Origin: a virus
Reading direction: 5' to 3' (one strand)
IMG/VR virus record: IMGVR_UViG_3300037804_000399
Location: 1-64,000 of that record
DNA: 64,000 nucleotides
The stretch's first letter is position 1. Each line of letters starts with the position of its first letter. The translations under genes were made by a program, and so were the position numbers. Shown piece by piece: positions 16,999-24,254 of the stretch. The notes beneath the pieces were generated by a model, which had not been told where the DNA came from, did not search any database, and saw only the letters and a list, made by a program, of their open reading frames with translations.

Positions 16999-17646
16999 AT
17001 GAATACGAAAAATAAAAAAATAACCATAATTGTTGATCAAGATTCAACTTTAGTGGATATAGTGACTCCTTGGTTAAAACATATTAATCTACGATTAAAC
17101 GCTACAGTTAAAAAGAAAGATATTGTCCAATATGATATGTTTCAAGTACTACAAGACATGGGAATCGAAAAGCAAAAAGCTGCTACGGTATTTGATATCT
17201 TTGCAGATGAAAATGTTAACTTATATAATGAATCTGATTTAGAACCTACCTTTGATCCTATATTCAAATGTATGGTCGAAAATAGAGATGTTAATTGGAA
17301 ACTGTTTACGAAGTCTGCCTCAAGTAATATGACCAATACAAAGGAGTATTGGCTTTGTAGAAATAAGATTACAAAATATTTCGATACTATTTTTATTGAT
17401 GAAATTACTGGAAGTGAAATCATTACAAGTGACAAAGCAGTTGCTGGTGATATTTTAATTGATGATCACAGACAATATTGTAATTCGTTTATTAAAAAGA
17501 ATCCAAATGGCATTGCTCTTCAAATTAAACAACCTTGGAATAAAAGGTTCGAAGACACTGAACAAATTATAACTGTTGATGAACATACATTGTATGATAA
17601 ACTAACTAATAGAATAACAGAGTTAAGGAGATTGAATGCAAATTAA
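16999..17646 (+). CDS. HAD-family 5'(3')-deoxyribonucleotidase-like protein
   Basis: 215 residues. HAD motif I is ITIIVDQDSTLVD (D13 and D15), motif II-like Ser/Thr in WKLFTKSASS, and the acidic motif GDILIDDH near residue 155. This arrangement matches cytosolic deoxyribonucleotidases (NT5C type), which dephosphorylate dNMPs. Placed within the base-modification block, it may remove an unwanted nucleotide or trim the pool. It overlaps the next gene by 11 bases. Confidence 0.65.
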   Translation: MNTKNKKITIIVDQDSTLVDIVTPWLKHINLRLNATVKKKDIVQYDMFQVLQDMGIEKQKAATVFDIFADENVNLYNESDLEPTFDPIFKCMVENRDVNWKLFTKSASSNMTNTKEYWLCRNKITKYFDTIFIDEITGSEIITSDKAVAGDILIDDHRQYCNSFIKKNPNGIALQIKQPWNKRFEDTEQIITVDEHTLYDKLTNRITELRRLNAN

Positions 17647-18049
17647 TCCAAAAGAAATTATAGCTAAAGGTGTCTTAATTCCTGACAAGGGAACAGAGTG
17701 TCAGCAAAATGGAATCGATGTAACTATTTCACAGGATGTATTGATACCAGCAAAAGGATTTGTTAATATTTTATGTAACGAGAAAGTTAATATCCCATCT
17801 GGGGTATTTGCTACTACTAATATTAGATCCTCCTTTTCAAGAAGAGGAATGTTTACAACTACTGGTATTTGGGACAGTGGATATAATGGTCCAGTTGGCT
17901 GTAGCATATATAATTTGTCAGATGAAGAAATTGTCATTGTAAAAGATACACGTATTATGCAATTGATTTTTTGGCAAGGCAATGAAGCAGAAATGTATGA
18001 TGGTCATTATAATCATACGAGTGATATTAATTCAAAATTAGATAAATAA
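17636..18049 (+). CDS. dUTPase / dCTP deaminase-family protein
   Basis: 137 residues, the usual dUTPase length. Trimeric dUTPase-fold motifs are visible: NGIDVTISQDVLIPAKG (motif 1), TNIRSSFSRRGMF (motif 2) and GIWDSGYNGPVGCSIYN (motif 3), then VKDTRIMQLIFWQ. RSS in place of RSG and WDSGYNG resemble the dCTP-deaminase branch. The family removes dUTP or makes dUMP, keeping uracil out of DNA. Strong ribosome site AAGGAG inside the preceding gene. Confidence 0.7.
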   Translation: MQINPKEIIAKGVLIPDKGTECQQNGIDVTISQDVLIPAKGFVNILCNEKVNIPSGVFATTNIRSSFSRRGMFTTTGIWDSGYNGPVGCSIYNLSDEEIVIVKDTRIMQLIFWQGNEAEMYDGHYNHTSDINSKLDK

Positions 18050-18108
18050 TACTTTAAAACAAGTATAAAATCACTATAATATAATAATCAAACGAATGAG
18101 GAATACCG

Positions 18109-19071
18109 ATGACCGAACCAAAATATTTACGTAATGATATCCAAGAACATACTGAAGGATTTCACAAAATAAAACTAGACGCAGTCGGCGTGCGCGAATT
18201 AGTAGCTCCGATTAAAATTAAAAGAAAAGACGGAACTGTTTACTCTACAAATACCAAAGTATCTGCATACTGTAAGTTAGATGCCGATCAGAAAGGTGTT
18301 AACATGAGTAGAAACTCACGCACTATTTTTGAACATCTTCCAGCGGGTGAATTTGAACTACATAATCTCGACAAGCTTGTTCTCGAGTTAGCAAAGGCTC
18401 ATGACGAAACTGATGTTAAATTGAAATTTAAATTTACATATCTTTTTGCTGACCCTTCTCCTGTTACAAAGATCGATGGTTTCGAACCAGTTGATGTAAA
18501 AGTAACTGTTCATTATATCAACGGAAAGGTCAGAACATATTTTGATATTGTAGATGTTGAATCATCTTGTTGTCCTTGTTCAAAAAACATGTCAATGTTA
18601 TTAAATAACATTACTGATGAACAGCACGAAGTATTAAAAGATCTACCTGAAGAACTTTACGCTAAAGTTAAAGAAGCTGGATTTGGTGCTCACAATCAAA
18701 GATCGAATATCAATGTTACTGTAGAACTTAACAGTCTAAGTGAAGATGTTCTTTGGATTGAAGATATTGTTGAAATGGTTCAACGAAGTGTTTCTTCTCC
18801 TATTCACAATATTCTTAAACGACCTGATGAAAAAGTTGTAACTGAATTACAATACATGGGTGGATATTTTGATGACGATATGGTCTTCCAAAAAGTTGAA
18901 GGCGCAGGACCAGCTTTCTCAGAAGACATTTGTAGAAATGTTGCAGCAAAGTTGATTGATGAACTTGATAACAGAATTGTTGACTTTAGTGTTGTAGTGG
19001 ATAATGAAGAATCTATCCACACTACATTATTTGCAACTAGTATTTGTAATGCTGGAAGAGAACTACATTAA
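18109..19071 (+). CDS. folE2: GTP cyclohydrolase IB (FolE2)
   Basis: 320 residues. Family signatures: VGVRELVAPIKI near the start, AYCKLDADQKGVNMSR at residues about 59-75, the active-site cysteine loop SSCCPCSKNMS and GAHNQRS. FolE2 converts GTP to dihydroneopterin triphosphate, the first committed step towards both folate and 7-deazaguanines. Combined with QueD, QueE-like and TGT-like genes nearby it most likely feeds a modified-base pathway. Preceded by ATGAGGAATACCG and followed by a terminator. Confidence 0.88.
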   Translation: MTEPKYLRNDIQEHTEGFHKIKLDAVGVRELVAPIKIKRKDGTVYSTNTKVSAYCKLDADQKGVNMSRNSRTIFEHLPAGEFELHNLDKLVLELAKAHDETDVKLKFKFTYLFADPSPVTKIDGFEPVDVKVTVHYINGKVRTYFDIVDVESSCCPCSKNMSMLLNNITDEQHEVLKDLPEELYAKVKEAGFGAHNQRSNINVTVELNSLSEDVLWIEDIVEMVQRSVSSPIHNILKRPDEKVVTELQYMGGYFDDDMVFQKVEGAGPAFSEDICRNVAAKLIDELDNRIVDFSVVVDNEESIHTTLFATSICNAGRELH

Positions 19072-19100
19072 TATAATTTTTAATAAATTATAATTTTTCA

Positions 19101-19130
19101 AGAGGAGTCTTTTAGACTCCTCTTTTTTTT
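19101..19130 (+). terminator. Hairpin terminator after FolE2
   Basis: AGAGGAGTC, loop TTTTA, GACTCCTCT then a run of eight Ts. Confidence 0.88.
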
Positions 19131-19141
19131 GTTTAGATGTT

Positions 19142-19190
19142 GTTGACTTTATCATATGTAAAAACATGTAAAATACATAATAAAGTCAAC
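19142..19190. repeat. 11-base inverted repeat upstream of a promoter
   Basis: GTTGACTTTAT at 19142-19152 and its exact reverse complement ATAAAGTCAAC at 19180-19190; a third copy starts at 19196 and supplies the -35 box of the next promoter. The arrangement looks like an operator, but no regulator is identified. Confidence 0.5.
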
Positions 19191-19196
19191 CTCTTG

Positions 19197-19224
19197 TTGA
19201 CTTTTATATAAATAGGTGTATAGT
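19197..19224 (+). promoter_or_regulatory. Sigma70-like promoter of the GTGTATA family with embedded late box
   Basis: TTGACT, 16 bases, TATAGT, followed by ATATAA. The bases AGGTGTATAGTATATAA match the block at 5061 and 26991. Confidence 0.65.
19207..19214 (+). promoter_or_regulatory. T4-type late promoter box
   Basis: Exact TATAAATA lying inside the spacer of the sigma70-like promoter, so the tagged gene at 19254 could be read both early and late. Confidence 0.5.
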
Positions 19225-19253
19225 ATATAAAGAACAATTTAAAGGACTGCATT

Positions 19254-19508
19254 ATGGAAGATCAAAAGAAACTTATTATGGAAGCTTATCAGGGCATGGT
19301 AACTGAGAATGTTTCAGTGAATGCTCAAATTGGAGATGAATGGGAAGCTAAAGATAAAACTCTTCAAATTAAAGTTACACATATTTCAGATGATGAAATA
19401 ATTGTAAGTGATATTGCAACCGGTCAGCGTTACGTTACAGACGACCTACATTTAAATATTGAATATGATTTAATGTTACGTGATGGAAAAGTTGTAAAAG
19501 AGAATTAA
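19254..19508 (+). CDS. Small protein with IMEAY N-terminal tag
   Basis: 84 residues, ribosome site AAAGGACTGC. It begins MEDQKKLIMEAYQGMVTE, the same tag seen on genes at 27032, 27586, 28076 and 34776. I-M-E/A fits the T4 prohead protease rule (hydrophobic-x-Glu). The remaining 65 residues look like a small SH3/KOW-type beta barrel (GDEWEAKDKTLQIKVTHIS). Monocistronic between a dual promoter and a terminator. Inferred to be a capsid-packaged protein of unknown function. Confidence 0.6.
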   Translation: MEDQKKLIMEAYQGMVTENVSVNAQIGDEWEAKDKTLQIKVTHISDDEIIVSDIATGQRYVTDDLHLNIEYDLMLRDGKVVKEN

Positions 19509-19529
19509 TTTTTATCTCATTATTATTTT

Positions 19530-19563
19530 AAAAGAGAAGTCCTTAAAAGACTTCTCTTTTTTT
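19530..19563 (+). terminator. Hairpin terminator
   Basis: AAAAGAGAAGTC, loop CTTAAAA, GACTTCTCTTTT followed by TTT. Isolates the tagged gene at 19254. Confidence 0.88.
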
Positions 19564-19628
19564 GTGTCCTGATATTAAATTGTTGTTATAATTTATGATA
19601 ATATATCAAACTAATACAAGGAACAACT

Positions 19629-20000
19629 ATGGTATATGTAACCACCACTTCAGTAATAATGACTCTTCAGAAAGAACTCGTTCATCAATGGGTTGATTGT
19701 GATCTCGAAGGTGTTGAATTTTTACAACATCCACACCGACACATGTTTCATATTGAAGCAGAAGTTGTAGTTGGAAAGAATGATGACTCGAGAGAGATTG
19801 AAATCATTCTTTGTAAGAGAGCTATAGAGAAATATATAGATGATACTTATCCTGATGGAAATATGAAGAATACAAGCTGTGAAGTATTAGCTCATAATAT
19901 TGGAATGTTCCTACACGAAACATACAATTCAAATTGGATCAGAGTAAAGGTTCTTGAAGATGGAGAGAATGGAAGCAACTGTACTTTGGAGTTTAGTTAA
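19629..20000 (+). CDS. Second QueD/PTPS-like T-fold protein
   Basis: 123 residues; ribosome site CAAGGAACAACT. HPHRHMFHIEAEVVVG resembles the HGHxFxV strand of QueD, with His19, His36 and His38 in the positions of the three zinc ligands and Cys24 near the catalytic cysteine position. The end, NTSCEVLAHNIGMFLHETY...IRVKVLEDGENG, parallels the PTSENLA...VxVxE ending. The DH catalytic segment is missing, so it is shorter than a normal QueD. It may complement the ligand-poor QueD at 15444 or act on another pterin-like substrate. Confidence 0.5.
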   Translation: MVYVTTTSVIMTLQKELVHQWVDCDLEGVEFLQHPHRHMFHIEAEVVVGKNDDSREIEIILCKRAIEKYIDDTYPDGNMKNTSCEVLAHNIGMFLHETYNSNWIRVKVLEDGENGSNCTLEFS

Positions 20001-20005
20001 AACAC

Positions 20006-20488
20006 ATGAAGAAATCTAAATTATGTAAAATGTTAAATCTTATGGTTGACGATAAAACAAAAATCATTTGCGGATTTCCAGGTGTGGGAAAAAGTTATTT
20101 ATTTTCAAACGAATTCAAAGACTTAAAAATACAGGATTCTGATTCCAGTACTTTTGATAAAAAAGATTTTCCTAAAAACTATATTGATCATATTAAAAGT
20201 CAAATAGGACATCTTGATGTCCATTTAGTATCTACTCATAATGATGTGATAGCTGGATTAATCAACGAAGGACTTTCTTTTTCAATAGTGTATCCTGATA
20301 TATCATTGAAGGATGAATACCTAAAACGATATGTTGACAGGGGAAGCCCAGAAGGGTTTGTCAAACTACTTGATGAACAATGGGATAATTTTATCGGTGA
20401 CATAGAATCAATACAAAATTTAAACGTTATTTTAATAAAATTATCTAAAGGTCAATATCTTAAAGATGTATTAAAGGATATATTATAA
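20006..20488 (+). CDS. P-loop kinase-like protein
   Basis: 160 residues starting 5 bases after the T-fold gene. Walker A is KIICGFPGVGKSYLF at about residues 19-33, followed by an Asp-rich IQDSDSSTFDKKDFP and a VHLVSTHNDV strand that would take the Walker B position. The size and order suggest a small nucleoside or polynucleotide kinase of the adenylate-kinase-like group. Substrate unknown; the neighbours suggest nucleotide metabolism. Confidence 0.6.
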   Translation: MKKSKLCKMLNLMVDDKTKIICGFPGVGKSYLFSNEFKDLKIQDSDSSTFDKKDFPKNYIDHIKSQIGHLDVHLVSTHNDVIAGLINEGLSFSIVYPDISLKDEYLKRYVDRGSPEGFVKLLDEQWDNFIGDIESIQNLNVILIKLSKGQYLKDVLKDIL

Positions 20489-20552
20489 CAATCTCTCAAT
20501 ATTTAATAATAAATATTGAACAAACAAAAACAAACATAGGAGTTAGAACCCC

Positions 20553-20723
20553 ATGGATGAAAATAAAGAAGGTACTTACGAAGTACTTGAAAAAGCAATG
20601 AAGCAATGTGCTACAATGGCAGCGGAACAAAAAGTAACATCACTTGCCGCTTTGCAATTATCACAAGCAGCTTGCAATCTTGCAAATACCATGAGTACCT
20701 ATCAAAGTATAAAACAAAACTAA
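20553..20723 (+). CDS. Small helical ORF of 56 residues
   Basis: ATG 20553 (MDENKEGTYEVLEKAMKQ...) follows ATAGGAGTTAGAACCCC. The 56-residue product is Ala/Gln/Leu-rich and looks like one or two helices (SLAALQLSQAACNLANTM). The clear frame, ribosome site and downstream palindrome make a real gene likely. No function recognised. Confidence 0.55.
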   Translation: MDENKEGTYEVLEKAMKQCATMAAEQKVTSLAALQLSQAACNLANTMSTYQSIKQN

Positions 20724-20728
20724 ATGAT

Positions 20729-20754
20729 TAATGGAGAGTGTACACTCTCCATTA
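20729..20754. terminator. Perfect 26-base palindrome between convergent genes
   Basis: TAATGGAGAGTGT followed by its exact reverse complement ACACTCTCCATTA. It lies between the ends of the 20553 (+) and 20771 (-) genes. No T-tract follows, so it could be a weak terminator or a protein-binding site. Confidence 0.45.
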
Positions 20755-20770
20755 CGGATAATTTTAAAGG

Positions 20771-21394
20771 TTAGTATTTAGATCCCTTTGAGTAATTGTC
20801 ATTTGCCCAAAGGGGTTGCAAGTTCGAGTAGTGGAAACATTCTCTTTGTTGGGACTCAATAGTTAGGTCATATGAATCGATTGGACGGATGTGATCAATA
20901 TGCCAACCATCTTGACCATAATTGTCCCAACTCATATCGTCAATAAATTGAGTTTCTAAATGAAGCTTCAATTCATTTAACGAGCATCCAATAAGTGCAT
21001 TTGAAGAATCTACCTTCTTGGTGTTTCGTAATAGTGAATGAAACCGTCCTCTTAGATTATGCATTGCTCTTTTTGATGGATCGCTTTTTATACGTTCCCA
21101 CCTAGTTTGATTATAGGTTTTTCCGTTCTTAAGTCTATATTCTTTGTTTCGTTTTAACATTTCATCTTTGTGCAAAGCATAAGTGTTCTTGCGATATTGT
21201 TTGACTTTGTCTGGGTTATTAATGGCCCAGTCCCTATTTTGTTGTAGCTTCTTGTCTTTGTTTTTTACCATCCACTTCTTTTCGTTTTGCTTCATGCACA
21301 ACTTACACACTCCTGCTCTACCATCTTTTAAATTCTTATTCTTGTAGAATGATGTTACTTCTTGATCAACTTTACATTTTGTACATGTTTTCAT
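20771..21394 (-). CDS. HNH homing-type endonuclease with N-terminal zinc finger
   Basis: 207 residues; start at 21394 chosen because AAAAGGAATTATT precedes it. N-terminal CxxC pairs C4/C7 and C30/C33 form a zinc finger, then a basic helical linker, then the HNH core WHIDHIRPID and NLQPLWANDNYSKG. The family makes DNA breaks and spreads as free-standing homing genes. It sits reversed between a 56-residue gene and a MazG-like gene, looking like a later insertion. A reverse-strand late-promoter box lies 17 bases upstream. Confidence 0.82.
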   Translation of the reverse strand: MKTCTKCKVDQEVTSFYKNKNLKDGRAGVCKLCMKQNEKKWMVKNKDKKLQQNRDWAINNPDKVKQYRKNTYALHKDEMLKRNKEYRLKNGKTYNQTRWERIKSDPSKRAMHNLRGRFHSLLRNTKKVDSSNALIGCSLNELKLHLETQFIDDMSWDNYGQDGWHIDHIRPIDSYDLTIESQQRECFHYSNLQPLWANDNYSKGSKY

Positions 21395-21410
21395 AATAAT
21401 TCCTTTTCTT

Positions 21411-21419
21411 TTATTTATA
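21411..21419 (-). promoter_or_regulatory. Reverse-strand T4-type late promoter
   Basis: Reads TATAAATAA on the reverse strand, 17 bases before the HNH start, leaving a short leader that still contains the ribosome site. Confidence 0.5.
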
Positions 21420-21469
21420 TTTAAATATATGGTTCGTCTGAGGATAATAAAATAAACACAGGAAATATT

Positions 21470-21796
21470 ATGATTACTCGAATTGATGAAATATGTAGTA
21501 ATAAAGAAATGATTACTGAAGAACGATATTTGGAAATTATCAAACCGCTTATGGATCTTTCTATTTCTCGTAATGAGAAATACGGTTCCAGTATCGAACA
21601 AATGGGAGATAAATCAATTGTTGAACTTATCATGATGAAATTAGTTCGTACTAAAAATATGATCGATGTACCAAATCCCGATCCAAAAGTTTATGATGAG
21701 ATTGGTGATAGTATAAACTATTTAGTTTACATCCTTAGAAGATTAAAGGATAATGGTATAGATATTGATACTGAAGATGGAACACATTTAACCTAA
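21470..21796 (+). CDS. MazG-like / nucleotide-modification-associated protein
   Basis: 108 residues, helical. RNEKYGSSIEQMGDKS, then IVELIMMKLVRTKNM and DEIGDSINYLVYILRRL, resemble the all-alpha NTP pyrophosphatase-like domain called nucleotide modification associated domain 1 (DUF1599). The ExxxD pair in DEIGD would bind metal. It begins the operon that contains the TGT-like gene, which fits a role in handling unusual nucleotides. Ribosome site ACAGGAAAT. Confidence 0.6.
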   Translation: MITRIDEICSNKEMITEERYLEIIKPLMDLSISRNEKYGSSIEQMGDKSIVELIMMKLVRTKNMIDVPNPDPKVYDEIGDSINYLVYILRRLKDNGIDIDTEDGTHLT

Positions 21797-21805
21797 GGAT
21801 TCAAC

Positions 21806-22282
21806 ATGGAAATTATTAATAAGGATTTTGTTGGTGGCATGGTAATAGATAAAAACAATACTGTTTACAAATGTATTTCGTATTGTGATCAACCTACTAT
21901 AACTCTCGAAGATTTGGTAACTGGAAAACAAGTTACTCATGTTGTTGATTGTTTAAACATTCAGGAATTGGAATTGAATAGAATAGACAGACCAGTTGAA
22001 CAGTCAGAGTATTCTAATGAAGCATTTGAACACGATAGTGTAGAACAACTAGAAGCAACATTCAACTCTGATGCTCCAGACTTTAACTTCGTACCATATC
22101 TTCGACCAAATTTTAAAGTTGTTGCTAAAAAACTTGGAAGTCAACTAGGAGAATTTTGTGCAGCAGTAAAAGAACAAAGCATTGATTCTATTCAAAGATT
22201 CAACATGATAGGGGAAATAGAAATTAATGGAAAGATGTACGATAAGAACGATATTCAAATAATAAAAGAAGGAGTAAGCTAA
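21806..22282 (+). CDS. Hypothetical protein coupled to TGT-like gene
   Basis: 158 residues, ribosome site AAGGATTCAAC, ending one base before the next gene starts. The first 60 residues look like a small beta barrel (GGMVIDKNNTVYKCISYCDQ), the rest mixed with an acidic middle. No family recognised. Tight spacing suggests it works with the TGT/DpdA-like protein that follows. Confidence 0.5.
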   Translation: MEIINKDFVGGMVIDKNNTVYKCISYCDQPTITLEDLVTGKQVTHVVDCLNIQELELNRIDRPVEQSEYSNEAFEHDSVEQLEATFNSDAPDFNFVPYLRPNFKVVAKKLGSQLGEFCAAVKEQSIDSIQRFNMIGEIEINGKMYDKNDIQIIKEGVS

Positions 22283-22283
22283 T

Positions 22284-23027
22284 ATGTTATATTTACCTAT
22301 AGTGCCATTTGCAAATCTTGATATCTTAGATAGTTACGATACTGGATTGTGCTTAACTAATCTTTTTAAACAAAACAAATCATATGTTGATTATTATACA
22401 ACTAGAAAATGGAAACGGTTGATTGTTGATATGGGTACCTTTGAAGGTGATCCATCAACTCCAGAAGAAATTGCTGAATGTATTGATTTGTTTGATTTTG
22501 ATCTCATTGAGGAATTTATAGTTGTGTGTCCCGATGATCTTTATAACGGAGATGTTACTGTTAGTCAAACTAAACAATTCATCAAAGATTATTTAGGAAG
22601 ATGGCCAATTAGTTTTATGGCAGTTCCTCAAGGTAAAACTCTTGAAGAATATTTGGAATGTGCAACACAACTAGCTAAAATTGAAGAAATTGAGTTCTTT
22701 GGAATTTCAAGACTGTCAGCAGAAGATTGCACTACTGATAGATGTACTACTCTTAGAAGCGTGATGCCTATTTTAAAATACAAAAAAGTTCATATGCTTG
22801 GAATGAATAGTCCTTTGGAACCTATGTTTGCAAAACAGTGGAGTAACATAGAAAGTATTGATTCGTGTATGGCAGCTCTTTATGCTTTACATAGTAGAGA
22901 AGTTCCACTTACCTTTTCAAAAGGCGGAAGGATAAAAACTCCTCATGATTTGTTTACTCAAATATTAACTGATGATCAAATTGTAAAAGCTCATCAAAAT
23001 ATTAACAAACTTACCTCAGTCTGTTAA
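22284..23027 (+). CDS. tRNA-guanine-transglycosylase-like (DpdA-type) DNA base exchange enzyme
   Basis: 247 residues with a TIM-barrel-like order typical of the TGT superfamily: LIVDMGTFEGD (the DSGGFQ-like loop), VVCPDDLYN, ISFMAVPQGKTLEEYLEC, IEFFGISRL, KKVHMLGMNSPLE and the SIDSC motif near the end. Phage DpdA enzymes swap guanine for a 7-deazaguanine in DNA. The DNA rather than tRNA target is inferred from length, phage context and the pathway genes nearby. Ends at a strong bidirectional terminator. Confidence 0.65.
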   Translation: MLYLPIVPFANLDILDSYDTGLCLTNLFKQNKSYVDYYTTRKWKRLIVDMGTFEGDPSTPEEIAECIDLFDFDLIEEFIVVCPDDLYNGDVTVSQTKQFIKDYLGRWPISFMAVPQGKTLEEYLECATQLAKIEEIEFFGISRLSAEDCTTDRCTTLRSVMPILKYKKVHMLGMNSPLEPMFAKQWSNIESIDSCMAALYALHSREVPLTFSKGGRIKTPHDLFTQILTDDQIVKAHQNINKLTSVC

Positions 23028-23063
23028 ACAAAAAGGCCCTTCATTTGAAGGGCCTTTTTGTTT
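23026..23063. terminator. Bidirectional terminator, 17-base stem
   Basis: AAACAAAAAGGCCCTTC, loop ATTT, then the exact reverse complement. It separates the TGT-like gene from the convergent gene ending at 23062. Confidence 0.9.
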
Positions 23064-24135
23064 AAGACATTAAATCGTCATACTCGAGATCTAAAATATT
23101 TGATCTCTTTCCACCTCTTTGCTTTAAAGGGGTAGTTCTTGGAATGATTCCTCTTCCATAAATACCATCAGTCTTTGTAGCTTTTGATGCATTCCTTTCA
23201 AACTCAATCATTGGAAAATCACTAGGTTCAAAATCATCTAACGATTGTTGAATTTTAGAAGCCTTGATTGTTAATACTTCCCCATTCAATTCAAAATCGC
23301 TTTCAGTGAAACTGCGTTGTACAATTAATGCATCATCCTTTCCGAATGCCATGTCATAAATATCATTATCAGGATTACTAGGATCGAGTCCAGGATGGTT
23401 ATTAATGATTACTCGACTGTACGGCTTTCCGTTATCATCAAGCATTCTAAGAAGTCGTGGGTTTCCATCATCAGGAGTGAGATGTAAATTTTCAATTTCA
23501 CCTGCTTTTGCTTTTGTCATGAACGCAATAAATACATCTCTGTATCTTGTCATTACAGATTCCCATCTGAAGCCACCGTCTTTCTTAATCGAAATGTGGT
23601 TATTGACATCACCACTCGAAATAATATTAACATCTCCTTTCCAACCTTTACGTTCTCCTTCTTTACCGATATGAGTAACATCTGAAACATTCTCAATGGA
23701 AACTGTTTTATTATCAGCAACAAAATTAATAGTAAGATCGGGACGAGTATCAAGAGCTTGTTTAACAGCCTTGTAGAAAATTTGTTCATTGTCTATACCA
23801 CTTCCGCCTAAAAGAGATAGTGTTTTTGGTTTGTTAATAACATTAATACCTTCAGGTGAAACAAATCCACCTGCAGACGAACCAGTCATAACAGCATTTT
23901 TTTCAAACCCCATTTTTTCAAGTCCGCTGAATACTGCTGACCTATCATCAGATAATATAATTATAGTCCTTTTTGTGCCAGCAATAAAATCTTCTATTGG
24001 AATATTTAATTCTGTTGCGATAGACTGGGCCACTTGTTGTGCTTCGTCATTTAAATATGTAAACGGATGCTTTGCTTCGTTTAATATATTACTTTTTATT
24101 TTTTGACCGAGCTCTATTACTCTATTAAACTTCAT
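23062..24135 (-). CDS. Putative PD-(D/E)XK-like nuclease with protease-site-like N-terminus
   Basis: 357 residues, reverse strand, ribosome site GGAGACCCTAA. The central KGWKGDVNIIS...HISIKKDGGFRWES looks like a restriction-type nuclease core (GD-x-n-xSxK). The C-terminus GIYGRGIIPRTTP...LDLEYDDLMS is a compact ending that I recall from other marine phage proteins. The N-terminus MKFNRVIELGQKIKSNILNE is basic and ends in L-N-E/A, a fit to the T4 prohead protease site. It may be a packaged virion protein. Nuclease assignment is tentative. Confidence 0.45.
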   Translation of the reverse strand: MKFNRVIELGQKIKSNILNEAKHPFTYLNDEAQQVAQSIATELNIPIEDFIAGTKRTIIILSDDRSAVFSGLEKMGFEKNAVMTGSSAGGFVSPEGINVINKPKTLSLLGGSGIDNEQIFYKAVKQALDTRPDLTINFVADNKTVSIENVSDVTHIGKEGERKGWKGDVNIISSGDVNNHISIKKDGGFRWESVMTRYRDVFIAFMTKAKAGEIENLHLTPDDGNPRLLRMLDDNGKPYSRVIINNHPGLDPSNPDNDIYDMAFGKDDALIVQRSFTESDFELNGEVLTIKASKIQQSLDDFEPSDFPMIEFERNASKATKTDGIYGRGIIPRTTPLKQRGGKRSNILDLEYDDLMS

Positions 24136-24160
24136 TTAGGGTCTCCGTGAGGGTTACAGT

Positions 24161-24176
24161 ATATTCTATAGAATAT
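24161..24176. repeat. Perfect 16-base palindrome in divergent promoter region
   Basis: ATATTCTATAGAATAT between the divergent genes at 24135 (-) and 24255 (+). It overlaps the reverse-strand late box, so it could be a regulator site. Confidence 0.4.
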
Positions 24177-24181
24177 TTATA
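24174..24181 (-). promoter_or_regulatory. Reverse-strand T4-type late promoter
   Basis: Reads TATAAATA on the reverse strand, about 40 bases upstream of the start at 24135. Confidence 0.6.
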
Positions 24182-24254
24182 CTAACTGTCACTTTAAATT
24201 GGGTTTGATAATATTTAATTGTAAATAAATGCAACTACAAAAAGGACTACATGC

